The notes beneath the pieces are model-generated. The model was not told the origin of the DNA. It was given only the letters and a program-made list of their open reading frames with translations, and searched no databases. Source: Thermoflexales bacterium (lineage in GTDB: Bacteria > Chloroflexota > Anaerolineae > Fen-1058). From it: a stretch of DNA of 16,295 bases. The DNA is taken from contig JAFGFO010000265.1 of assembly GCA_016931085.1 (NCBI GenBank), positions 1 to 16,295 on the forward strand. The letters are read 5' to 3'. Position 1 is the stretch's first letter, and each line of letters begins with the position of its first letter. Positions 1 to 5,922 of the stretch are shown here, in pieces. Both the position numbers and the translations under genes were made by a program.

Positions 1-130
1 AGGAGCTTGTCGGAGAGACACCCGTAGGGCAGGTTTCCACGCAAAGCGTGCCACAGGCGCGGCGGCTATCCGCAGGACGCCTTTGGCATAGAAAGCCGCC
101 CTACAAAACGCTCTCTCCGACAGCCTGCTA
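1..130. repeat. MITE-like palindromic element, copy 1
   Basis: Inverted terminal repeats read AGCTTGTCGGAGAGA at 4-18 and TCTCTCCGACAGCCTGCTA at about 112-130. Subterminal inverted arms are GTAGGGCAGGTTTCC near 26-40 and GAAAGCCGCCCTAC near 91-104. The element encodes nothing. It matches the copy at 7216-7347 in the same orientation and nearly throughout its length. The right end abuts a TA dinucleotide; the left end lies at the window edge, so a TA target duplication cannot be confirmed for this copy. TA-flanked short inverted-repeat elements are typical of IS630/mariner-type non-autonomous elements; that assignment is inference. The TAG stop of the neighbouring minus-strand gene lies in the element's right end. 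Confidence 0.8.
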
Positions 131-940
131 GGCTCGCTCCCTTCCAGACACCAGCGCCAGCACGAGGCCGGTGCCGGCCATCAGCGCCAAGGCCCCGACA
201 GCCCAAGGGAAGCGTGAACTCACCTGCTCGACTTTACCCAAATTGACCGCAAAGTCGATCATCACGCCGGCGCAGTGGAAAAAGGGCCAGATCACAAGCA
301 GGTTGCGCGTCAGGCTGAAGGCCGATTGGTACATCACCCCCACGGCAAAGAGCTTGAGAAGAGCAGCCGGGACGTCGGCCTCCAAAGGCAGTTGTGTCCC
401 GGTGTGCCAGGGCACGTACAGGGCCGCCGTGAGCAAGATGGCCGGGATGACGCCGAACGCTTTTTCCAGCCGCAGGTGAACAAAGCCGTAATACAAAAAT
501 AACTCGAACAGTCCACCCGCTCCTGTCAGGACAAACGCGGCCCGGGCAAACTGTCCCCAATGGATGGCGGACAGGTCGGCTTCGAACACGATCACCAGGC
601 TGAGCAAGACCGCCAGGACGAAGCCAAGCACCAGGCTGGCCAACCACTTCTCGCGCCGCAGCCCCATCTCGGCCGGCCCGGCGCGCTCTGCGAGCAAGGT
701 ATAGCCCCAGGGTATGGCCACGCCACACACGACATAAATCAGGCCATAGTGGAGGAGGTGAGACGGCAGTGAGCCAGGCTCGAAGAGCAGCATGGCGATG
801 CTGAAAGCAAAGGCCAGCAGCGCCGCCCCCACGGCGACCCAGGTGGAACGGGCCGGCTGCCAACGGAAAGCAAAGGCTTCCCTACGCCGAACAAACAACG
901 CGATCGCGAAAAAGATCGCCGCCATGACGAGCTGTTCCAT
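128..940 (-). CDS. CPBP-like intramembrane protein, degenerate active site
   Basis: A 270-residue, strongly hydrophobic protein with about seven or eight predicted membrane helices. The layout resembles the CPBP (CAAX protease / bacteriocin-processing, Abi) family. The motif-1 region at residues 146-152 (ELFLYYG) aligns with the family EExxxRG but keeps only the first Glu and the Gly. A motif-2 type His is at 179 (YVPWH) and a third His at 222 (WPFFH). Loss of the second Glu and the Arg suggests a divergent or non-proteolytic member. The start is supported by AGGAG, which overlaps the stop codon of the upstream methyltransferase; the gap is 11 nt, so the two are probably co-transcribed. The TAG stop is formed by the end of the MITE at 1-130. 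The membrane-protein call is firm; the family is likely. Confidence 0.7.
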   Translation of the reverse strand: MEQLVMAAIFFAIALFVRRREAFAFRWQPARSTWVAVGAALLAFAFSIAMLLFEPGSLPSHLLHYGLIYVVCGVAIPWGYTLLAERAGPAEMGLRREKWLASLVLGFVLAVLLSLVIVFEADLSAIHWGQFARAAFVLTGAGGLFELFLYYGFVHLRLEKAFGVIPAILLTAALYVPWHTGTQLPLEADVPAALLKLFAVGVMYQSAFSLTRNLLVIWPFFHCAGVMIDFAVNLGKVEQVSSRFPWAVGALALMAGTGLVLALVSGRERA

Positions 941-951
941 AGCATTGACTC

Positions 952-1644
952 CTAGTTTTGACTAGCTGCCGACTCGAGCGCCACATCCATAAAATCCGCC
1001 TTGACAACCCAGGTGTCCAGCGACATGGAACGGAGCATGGACTCGAGCTCGGCCGGCGTGTAACTGGCCGCGATAGAGGATCGCCAATACTTGGCCATTT
1101 TCCCGGCCAACAGAGGCCCCATAATGTTGACGATGGCTCTCGCCCCCCAGCCCTGGTCCCGCCGGCTGTCCCGGATGTAAAGCTTGCCTTGGGGCTTCAA
1201 GACCCTGGCGATCTCCCGAAAGGCCTTGAGCGGGTCCTGCCAGTGGTGAAGCGAATCGCGCGAGATCACCAGGTCGTAGCTGCCGCTGGGAACCTCGGCC
1301 ATGTCTTCCACGACCCCTTGAACATAGCTGGTTCGCTCGGCCACGCCCTCACGGCTGGCGTTCGCCTCGGCCACGCGGATCATATCCGGCGAGGCCTCTA
1401 CCGCGTCCAGCGTCAAGTCGCGCCGCTGCTGCACCAGTCCTATCCCGACCCAACCCGGGCCGGGGCCGATTTCGAGCACCCTGGCCCCCTCCGGCGGCTT
1501 GATCTCCTGGACCACGTGCTCGATAAAGCGGCGATACTCTCCGCCCAGTTGTTTCCGCATCAGCTCACTGTATTGTTCCATCGACATCTCGGGCGCGTCC
1601 TCGATCGCCCCACCTTCAGGAATGCGTGCTTTCGTCTTGTTCAT
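952..1644 (-). CDS. Class I SAM-dependent methyltransferase (UbiE/Methyltransf_11-like)
   Basis: A 230-residue cytosolic methyltransferase. Motif I VLEIGPGPGWVG covers residues 56-67, the acidic ribose-contact region EASPDMI is at 83-89, and the motif-IV/V segment SRDSLHHWQDP is near 128-138, followed by EIARVLKPQGKLYIRD. The substrate cannot be read from sequence; small molecules or lipids are usual. An upstream in-frame ATG exists at 1662, but GGAGGT sits six bases before the ATG at 1644, which decides the start. It is the first gene of a two-gene unit with the CPBP-like gene. Its promoter region (1729-1756) carries the same dyad as the padR promoter, so PadR control is likely. Confidence 0.85.
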   Translation of the reverse strand: MNKTKARIPEGGAIEDAPEMSMEQYSELMRKQLGGEYRRFIEHVVQEIKPPEGARVLEIGPGPGWVGIGLVQQRRDLTLDAVEASPDMIRVAEANASREGVAERTSYVQGVVEDMAEVPSGSYDLVISRDSLHHWQDPLKAFREIARVLKPQGKLYIRDSRRDQGWGARAIVNIMGPLLAGKMAKYWRSSIAASYTPAELESMLRSMSLDTWVVKADFMDVALESAASQN

Positions 1645-1728
1645 CTCAATACCTCCATACATAGAATTGTTTTACCGGCAAATCGCTTTCGCCAGCCACC
1701 GTTTCATACAAGATATATTATTCATAGT

Positions 1729-1756
1729 AGTATATACAATCTTGTACTATAGGCAA
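1729..1756 (-). promoter_or_regulatory. Promoter and probable PadR operator of the methyltransferase gene
   Basis: On the minus strand, TTGCCT (1751-1756) and TATACT (1729-1734) are separated by 16 bases. Overlapping this is the dyad ATATACA-ATCT-TGTA (1732-1746), which has the same left arm and 4-base spacer as the dyad in the padR promoter at 2321-2338. A wider pair ATAGTA (1724-1729) / TACTAT (1745-1750) encloses it. Operator function is inferred from the match between the two sites. Confidence 0.55.
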
Positions 1757-1762
1757 AAAAAT

Positions 1763-2305
1763 TTAGGGGTACTCGCCTCGTTTCACCTTGTCCAACAGAT
1801 CCCGTGTCCAGGCCAATTCGGCCTCGAAATGCACCCGCGAATGATCAAACACCGGGATTACTCTGCGAGTTGGCGCCTCGGCCACCATCACGATCTCGGC
1901 CTGGTGAGCGTTCAAGTGCTCAAGAATGCCCTCCAGATGCGCTACCCGTCCCTGCAGATAATCCTTGATCTCTTCCAACGGCAGAGCCTCGATGAACGCC
2001 AGGCCGATATCAATCGCATAGTAGTGGCGCTCCAGCTCGCGCCAGGTCTCGCGCAGCAGGCGCATAAACTCTCCCCGGCCCGCTTCGGTGATCTGGTAAA
2101 TCAATCGTGAAGGGCGGTGGCCTTCCTGCTCGATGCCGGCTTGCTCGACAAAACCCTCCTCGGCCAGCTTGCCCAACGCAAAGTAAATCGAACCAAAGGC
2201 GATGTTGGTCCAATCGCCCATGTGCTCCTCGATGATGTGTTTGATCTCGTAGCCGTGCAGCGGCCTCTGCCGCAAGAATCCCAGTATGACCAATCGGGTA
2301 GACAT
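1763..2305 (-). CDS. PadR family transcriptional regulator
   Basis: A 180-residue PadR-type repressor. The winged helix covers residues about 4-76, with the family signatures LHGYEI at 16-21 and GSIYFALGKLAEEGFV at 38-53. The C-terminal part (about 85-175) is helical and charged, as in the Vir_act_alpha_C dimerisation domain. An upstream ATG at 2365 would lie inside the -35 element of a consensus promoter, and GAGGAG precedes the ATG at 2305, so 2305 is the start. The next genes on this strand, a methyltransferase and a CPBP-like protein, carry a matching operator and are the likely targets. PadR regulators are usually autoregulated and respond to small molecules; the ligand is unknown here. 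Confidence 0.92.
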   Translation of the reverse strand: MSTRLVILGFLRQRPLHGYEIKHIIEEHMGDWTNIAFGSIYFALGKLAEEGFVEQAGIEQEGHRPSRLIYQITEAGRGEFMRLLRETWRELERHYYAIDIGLAFIEALPLEEIKDYLQGRVAHLEGILEHLNAHQAEIVMVAEAPTRRVIPVFDHSRVHFEAELAWTRDLLDKVKRGEYP

Positions 2306-2320
2306 CGCATGCTCCTCAGT

Positions 2321-2365
2321 ATATACAACCCTGTATATTATACCACGTATATTGGCGCTTGTCAA
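2321..2365 (-). promoter_or_regulatory. padR promoter (perfect -35/-10) with overlapping operator
   Basis: The minus strand reads TTGACA (2360-2365), 17 bases, then TATAAT (2337-2342), a perfect sigma-70-type pair. Immediately downstream and overlapping the -10 is ATATACA-ACCC-TGTATAT (2321-2338), with 7-base perfect arms. GAGGAG and the padR ATG at 2305 follow. A dyad at the transcription start fits autorepression. Confidence 0.8.
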
Positions 2366-2376
2366 GTCTTTTTTGG

Positions 2377-2478
2377 CAATAGAGCAAAACTTACTATGTC
2401 AAGCTACCATGCCGGATTTTCATCCGCTAATTTTCGCTAATTTTATGCCATTTGTGTAGATTCGCGTAGATTCGCGGA
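2377..2478 (-). repeat. AT-rich dispersed repeat, inverted relative at 12969-13097
   Basis: Its reverse complement matches 12969-13097: shared stretches include CGAATCTAC, GGCATAAAAT, AAATCC and AAGTTTTGCTCTATTG in the same order. Internally it has two tandem 10-base units, CGCTAATTTT at 2425-2434 and 2435-2444, and GTAGATTCGC at 2456-2465 and 2466-2475. No coding potential is visible. The following 140 bases up to about 2620 show nothing I can name. Confidence 0.7.
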
Positions 2479-2620
2479 TAATAAAATAGTAACTTTTGCG
2501 GTACTGCCTTTTTTGGCTCAAGTATTGTATTCGATTTTCGGGAGAATTAACTTCACCACAATTCCTCTGCCTCTCCATAATTTCTTCACAAGTTTGCAGT
2601 AAACTGGCGTCAAATGGGCG

Positions 2621-2888
2621 TTCAGTGCAACGAGCGCTTGTCCCGAATCAACGCATTGAGGAGAATGCACATGCTACAAGGTTATTCTGGTGCGCAAAAA
2701 ACCGGTCTGGGCGGGGATTGGCTGGAGGCGTTTGACAGGTATCACGTTCAGTTTGTGGTGATGGACCGTCACAGCGACGGCGAACTGATCAGTCGCTTAC
2801 ACGCGCAGCCCGGTTGGAAGATTGATTTCGACGACGGGGAGGATGTGATATTCGCCCGCGCCAACGACGTCTGGCGTCGTCGAACGTA
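2621..2888 (+). repeat. Duplicated segment, copy A (pairs with 12702-12966)
   Basis: This segment and 12702-12966 align without obvious gaps for about 265 bases, roughly 85-90 percent identical by eye. The match includes about 50 bases of leader with GAGGAG and the following ORF. The leader is partly self-complementary around CAACGAGCGCTTG. Both copies are on the plus strand about 10 kb apart. Confidence 0.8.
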
Positions 2889-2889
2889 A
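2671..2889 (+). CDS. Small protein resembling the C-terminal tail of a membrane glycosyltransferase-type protein
   Basis: A 72-codon ORF, of which 58 residues are identical to the ORF at 12752. The pattern (aromatic-x-V-x-F-V-V-M-D-R, then SRLHAQPGWK, then DDGEDVIFAR) resembles the extreme C-terminus of multi-pass glycosyltransferase-39-like proteins, which commonly end in a soluble module of this form. No membrane helices precede it, so it may be a detached fragment rather than a functional gene. The ATG at 2671 follows GAGGAG with usual spacing; ATGs at 2665 and 2614 are less well placed. Function unknown; the family resemblance is from memory of pattern, not a search. Confidence 0.5.
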   Translation: MLQGYSGAQKTGLGGDWLEAFDRYHVQFVVMDRHSDGELISRLHAQPGWKIDFDDGEDVIFARANDVWRRRT

Positions 2890-2908
2890 CAAGTGGAATA
2901 GTTGCGCG

Positions 2909-2986
2909 GTCGAAGAGCGTATGCTGCAAGCCCGGTTCGGTCAAGCCTGGTTAGAATACCAGGCCCAAGTGAGGCGTTGGATATAG
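2909..2986 (+). pseudogene. 3' remnant of an isoprenylcysteine carboxylmethyltransferase-like gene
   Basis: A 25-codon in-frame stretch ending in TAG encodes VEERMLQARFGQAW then LEYQAQVRRWI. This is the typical C-terminus of ICMT/PEMT-type membrane methyltransferases (EE-x-x-L/M-x-x-R-F-G-x-x-Y/W, then R-x-V-x-R-x-I/L). The membrane helices and start that should precede it are absent, so it is a fragment of a gene lost to rearrangement. Confidence 0.5.
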
Positions 2987-3017
2987 AAGGAGCGATTTGA
3001 GCTAGGTGAACGCCGGC

Positions 3018-3045
3018 TTGCATTGTTGCGCTTGTGTGTTATAAT
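3018..3045 (+). promoter_or_regulatory. Promoter of the selenium operon or its leader RNA
   Basis: TTGCAT (3018-3023), 16 bases, then a perfect TATAAT (3040-3045). Transcription would start near 3052, about 280 bases before yedE. No other convincing promoter is seen nearer to yedE. Confidence 0.6.
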
Positions 3046-3072
3046 CACGCCAGTTTTATGGAGGCAAACAAA

Positions 3073-3102
3073 ATGGTGTTGCTGCCAAATCGCCAAACCT
3101 GA
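3073..3102 (+). CDS. Possible 9-residue leader peptide
   Basis: ATG at 3073 follows GGAGG (3059-3064 region) and opens a frame of nine codons (MVLLPNRQT) before TGA. It lies at the start of the transcript and ahead of a terminator-like hairpin, where translated leaders occur. Nothing in its composition points to a regulating amino acid, and such short ORFs arise by chance. Confidence 0.2.
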   Translation: MVLLPNRQT

Positions 3103-3221
3103 AAGATGCCCTGGGCCGCCGGGCGGCGGCCTGTGGTCTGCTTGCATACGTTGCAGGGTGGCGGTGCGCAGCGCGCCGCGCCCTGAGTGTAGCTTGTGTG
3201 TGTGCATGAGAATGCCCTCCA

Positions 3222-3256
3222 CTGCCGCCAGCAGCGTATGCTGGCGGCAGTTTGGT
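3222..3256 (+). terminator. Terminator-like hairpin in the leader
   Basis: CTGCCGCCAGCA (3222-3233) and TGCTGGCGGCAG (3239-3250) form a perfect 12-bp stem with loop GCGTA, followed by TTTGGTTT. The T tract is interrupted, so it is a moderate intrinsic terminator. It could end a small RNA or act as an attenuator for the selenium genes. Confidence 0.5.
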
Positions 3257-3263
3257 TTAAAAA

Positions 3264-3300
3264 CGCCATTTCTTAATGGCGGCGCCATTAAGAAATGGCG
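3264..3300. repeat. 37-bp near-perfect palindrome just before yedE
   Basis: CGCCATTTCTTAATGGCG (3264-3281) and its exact reverse complement (3283-3300) flank one base. Each 18-base arm is itself a hairpin (CGCCATT, 4-base loop, AATGGCG), so the site can form one long or two short stems. It lies 17 bases upstream of the yedE ribosome binding site and has no T tract. It could be a dispersed palindromic repeat, an operator or a cis RNA structure. Confidence 0.75.
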
Positions 3301-3329
3301 CGATATTTTCATACGTGGAGGGAAACACA

Positions 3330-4445
3330 ATGTCAGACAAGCTCACCCGTTTCTTTGCCTCGCGTTGGGGCATCATCGCCGTTGGAGCCGTCATCGGCCT
3401 GCTGGCGTCTCTCTTGCAAAAGCTGGGCAACCCGCCCAACATGGGCATCTGCGTGGCCTGCTTTGAGCGAGACATCGCCGGCGCCCTGGGCCTGCACCGC
3501 GCCGCCGTCGTCCAGTACATTCGCCCCGAAATCATCGGCTTTGTGCTGGGCGCCATGCTCGCCGCCTATCTCTTTGGCGAGTTCAAAGCCCGCGCCGGTT
3601 CCGCCCCTATCGTGCGCTTTGTGTTGGGCGTCTTGGCCATGGTCGGCGCGTTGGCCTTCCTGGGCTGCCCGTGGCGGGCGCTGCTGCGCCTGGCAGGCGG
3701 CGACTTGAACGCCATCGCGGCCCTGCTGGGGCTGGCGTCCGGCATTTTCATCGGCGTTCAATTCCTCAAGTCAGGCTACAACCTGGGCCGCTCGTACAAG
3801 ACCTACACGGCTGTCGGCTGGATCATGCCGCTGCTGATGCTCGGCTTGCTGCTGCTTTTGGTGTTTGCGCCGCAGTTCACCAAGGATGGCGCCATCTTTT
3901 TCAGCGCCAGCGGCCCCGGCTCGCTGCACGCGCCCCTGCTCGTCTCGCTGGGCGTAGGATTGCTCATCGGCTTCCTGGCGCAGCGCACCCGCTTTTGCAC
4001 CATGGGCGCGGTGCGCGACGTACTCCTGATGAACGACATGCACCTCATCAGCGGCGTGGGCGCGCTGCTCGTGGTGGCTTTCCTCACCAACCTGGCCTTT
4101 GGGCAACTCAAGTTTGGTTTTGCCCCTCAGCCCGTGGCGCACAGCGCTCACGTGTGGAACTTTATGGGCATGGCGCTGGCGGGCCTGGCCTTTACGCTGG
4201 CCGGCGGCTGTCCAGGGCGGCAGTTGTTCCTTTCCGGCGAGGGCGATGGCGATTCGGCCGTCTTTGTGCTGGGGATGATTGTCGGCGCAGGTATCGCGCA
4301 CAACTTTGCGCTGGCGGGCAGCCCAGACACGCTGACAGACGGCGTTCTAAAAGTCGGGGGGCTGACGCCCTTTGGCATGGGCGCCGTTGTCTTGGGGCTG
4401 CTGATTTGCCTGGCCATTGGCTTTACGATGCGCGAAAAGAGCTAA
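3330..4445 (+). CDS. yedE: YedE/FdhT family selenium (sulfur) transporter
   Basis: A 371-residue inner-membrane protein of the YeeE/YedE family, predicted to bring selenium or sulfur compounds into the cell. About ten or more membrane helices form two pseudo-repeats. The first has GICVACFERD (C41, C44) and GCPWR (C113). The second has RFCTMGAVRD (C223) and AGGCPGRQLF (C294) followed by GEGDGDSA, the signature of the selenium-linked subgroup. The ATG at 3330 follows GGAGGG by seven bases. It is the first gene of a five-gene run ending in selD, which strongly supports the selenium role. A large inverted repeat begins at its stop codon. Confidence 0.92.
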   Translation: MSDKLTRFFASRWGIIAVGAVIGLLASLLQKLGNPPNMGICVACFERDIAGALGLHRAAVVQYIRPEIIGFVLGAMLAAYLFGEFKARAGSAPIVRFVLGVLAMVGALAFLGCPWRALLRLAGGDLNAIAALLGLASGIFIGVQFLKSGYNLGRSYKTYTAVGWIMPLLMLGLLLLLVFAPQFTKDGAIFFSASGPGSLHAPLLVSLGVGLLIGFLAQRTRFCTMGAVRDVLLMNDMHLISGVGALLVVAFLTNLAFGQLKFGFAPQPVAHSAHVWNFMGMALAGLAFTLAGGCPGRQLFLSGEGDGDSAVFVLGMIVGAGIAHNFALAGSPDTLTDGVLKVGGLTPFGMGAVVLGLLICLAIGFTMREKS

Positions 4446-4506
4446 ACCCTAAGGGTCTTTGCGAAGCACCTCCAAACGGAGTGCAGGAGGCAGACCCTTA
4501 GGGTTT
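4444..4506. repeat. Cruciform-type inverted repeat between yedE and the TusA-like gene
   Basis: AAACCCTAAGGGTCT (4444-4458) and its exact reverse complement (4492-4506) enclose 33 bases. Within these, GCACCTCC and GGAGTGC (4466-4484) form a second stem with one bulge. Each outer arm contains its own palindromic core (CCCTAAGGG / CCCTTAGGG). The left arm starts on the last two bases of the yedE stop. The trailing TTTTC is short, so it is a weak terminator at best; partial termination or mRNA protection within the operon is possible. Confidence 0.75.
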
Positions 4507-4527
4507 TCAAAAAATGGAGGTATGAAG

Positions 4528-4737
4528 ATGTCAAACACAGTAGATGCTCGCGGGCTATCTTGCCCACAACCGGTCATCCTGGCCAAAAAGGCCATCCAGG
4601 CCGGGCAATTTCCGATCCAAGTCCTGGTGGATACCGTCACCTCGCGCGAAAACGTGCGGCGCATGGCGGCCGGCGCCGGCTGCCAGGTGCAGGTGGAGCA
4701 GACCGGCGACGAGTTCAAATTGACGATTTCAAAGTAA
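4528..4737 (+). CDS. TusA/SirA-like (YedF N-terminal type) sulfur/selenium carrier
   Basis: A 69-residue small carrier protein. LDARGLSCPQP-type sequence is present as VDARGLSCPQPVI (residues 5-17), with the CPxP motif whose Cys carries sulfur as a persulfide or, by analogy, selenium. It covers only the TusA domain, without the extra domain of long YedF proteins. GGAGG at 4516-4520 is seven bases before the ATG at 4528; the ATG at 4522 is too close. It sits between the transporter and the PLP enzyme, so it is probably the acceptor that hands Se or S along the pathway. Confidence 0.88.
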   Translation: MSNTVDARGLSCPQPVILAKKAIQAGQFPIQVLVDTVTSRENVRRMAAGAGCQVQVEQTGDEFKLTISK

Positions 4738-4740
4738 GCC

Positions 4741-4755
4741 AGACCTGACAGGTCT
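4741..4755. repeat. Short perfect dyad AGACCT-GAC-AGGTCT
   Basis: Six-base arms around a three-base centre, starting three bases after the stop of the TusA-like gene and 15 bases before the aminotransferase ATG. It could be an operator half, a small RNA hairpin or a trace of a dispersed repeat. Confidence 0.45.
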
Positions 4756-4770
4756 ACTTGATAGGTAAAG

Positions 4771-5922
4771 ATGATTTACTTTGACAATGCCGCAACATCA
4801 TGGCCCAAGCCGCCAGGCGTGGCTGAGGCGATGCTCCATTATCTGAACGAGGTCGGCGCCAATCCCGGCCGCGCCGGGCACCGCTTGGCGGTGGAGTCGG
4901 CTCGCATCGTCTACGCCGCGCGCGAGGCGGTAGCCAGCTTGTTCAACGCGCCCGACCCGCTGCGCGTGACTTTTGGCGCCAACGTGACCGAGGCGCTCAA
5001 CCTGGCGCTGCGCGGGCTGCTGCGCACCGGCGATCACGTCATCACGTCCAGCATGGAGCACAACTCGGTCATGCGCCCGCTGCGTGCGCTGGAACGCGCC
5101 GGCGTCGAGCTAAGCGTCGTTCAATGTTCACCGGAAGGCTTCCTCGACCCGGTCCGCGTGGAAGCTGCCCTCCGGCCCAACACGGCCATGATCGCGCTCA
5201 ACCACGCCTCGAACGTGGTGGGCACACTGCTGCCGGCGGCCGAGCTGGGGCAAATCGCGCGCCGACACGGCCTGCTCCTGCTGGTGGACGCGGCCCAGAC
5301 GGGCGGCGCCTATCCGATCGATATGCAAGCCGATGCCATCGACTTGTTGGCCTTTACCGGGCACAAGTCGCTGTACGGGCCAACCGGCACGGGCGGCTTG
5401 ATCGTGAGTGAGCGGGTGGACGTGAATCGCCTGGATCCGCTCAAGCGCGGCGGGACGGGCAGCCGCTCAGAGCGCGAGGAGCAGCCCGAATTCCTGCCCG
5501 ACATGTGCGAAAGCGGCACGCTCAACGTGGTCGGCCTGGCCGGCCTGGGCGCCAGCCTGCGATGGGTGATGGAGCGGGGCGTCGAGACGATCCGCGCTGA
5601 CGAAGTCGCGCTGGCGCAGCAGTTGATGGACGGCTTGCGCGACATTCCCGGCGTGAGCGTTTACGGCGGGCTGGAGGCCGCCCGCCAGACGGCAACAGTC
5701 TCGTTCAATATCGCCGGCCTGGAGCCTTCGGAAGTCGGCCTGCGCCTGGATGATGACTATGAGATCATGTGCCGGGTGGGGCTGCACTGCGCGCCGGCCG
5801 CCCACAAGACGCTGGGCACGTTTCCGGCTGGCTCTGTGCGCTTTGGGCTGGGCGTCTTCAACACGGCCCAAGAAGTCGAGACGGCCTTGGGGGCCGTGCG
5901 GCAGTTGGCGGGGGCGCGATGA
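4771..5922 (+). CDS. Class V aminotransferase: cysteine desulfurase / selenocysteine lyase type, selenium-associated
   Basis: A 383-residue PLP enzyme of the NifS/CsdB fold, expected to release sulfur from cysteine or selenium from selenocysteine. Visible landmarks are the N-terminal YFDNAATSWPKP, the EHNS at 96-99 with the PLP-stacking His98, NHASNVVGT at 144-152, VDAAQTGG with Asp173, FTGHKSLYGP with the Schiff-base Lys199, and the catalytic Cys340 in GLHCAP. This architecture fits the aminotransferase subfamily that accompanies selD in Enterococcus-type selenium loci. The ribosome site is weak (AGGT). Its TGA overlaps the next ATG (ATGA at 5919-5922), indicating translational coupling. Confidence 0.9.
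   Translation: MIYFDNAATSWPKPPGVAEAMLHYLNEVGANPGRAGHRLAVESARIVYAAREAVASLFNAPDPLRVTFGANVTEALNLALRGLLRTGDHVITSSMEHNSVMRPLRALERAGVELSVVQCSPEGFLDPVRVEAALRPNTAMIALNHASNVVGTLLPAAELGQIARRHGLLLLVDAAQTGGAYPIDMQADAIDLLAFTGHKSLYGPTGTGGLIVSERVDVNRLDPLKRGGTGSRSEREEQPEFLPDMCESGTLNVVGLAGLGASLRWVMERGVETIRADEVALAQQLMDGLRDIPGVSVYGGLEAARQTATVSFNIAGLEPSEVGLRLDDDYEIMCRVGLHCAPAAHKTLGTFPAGSVRFGLGVFNTAQEVETALGAVRQLAGAR

Larger units (their letters stand above)
3052..3256 (+). ncRNA. Structured leader RNA or small RNA of unknown class upstream of yedE
   Basis: About 200 bases between a consensus -10 and a terminator-like hairpin. TGGAGGCA (3058-3065) can pair with TGCCCTCCA (3213-3221) with one bulged C, closing the molecule. 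Inside, GGCCGCC pairs with GGCGGCC around a GGGC loop (near 3117-3134), and the GGCG..GCGC / GCGC..CGCC arms near 3161-3183 pair around AGC. Size and closing helix would fit a 6S-like RNA or an attenuator leader. I could not match conserved elements of 6S, SRP, tRNA, cobalamin or molybdenum-cofactor RNAs with confidence. ORFs across it have no recognisable protein pattern. Confidence 0.35.

Noticed and set aside
958..1752. 264-codon plus-strand ORF opposite the methyltransferase
   Set aside because: Antisense shadow of a gene with clear SAM motifs and a good ribosome site.
2456..2475. CRISPR-like array
   Set aside because: Only two adjacent 10-base units without spacers; part of a dispersed repeat.
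3052..3256. Assignment of the leader as cobalamin or molybdenum-cofactor riboswitch, 6S or SRP RNA
   Set aside because: Isolated look-alike words (CCACTGCC, GCCCTCCA) occur but the ordered conserved boxes of these RNAs could not be found.
2941..3330. 129-codon minus-strand ORF across the yedE leader
   Set aside because: Composition is low-information, no family pattern, and it is antisense to promoter, leader hairpins and the yedE ribosome site.
3023..3466. 147-codon plus-strand ORF overlapping the yedE start
   Set aside because: Overlaps the leader structures and runs into yedE out of frame; it resembles no family and has no ribosome site.
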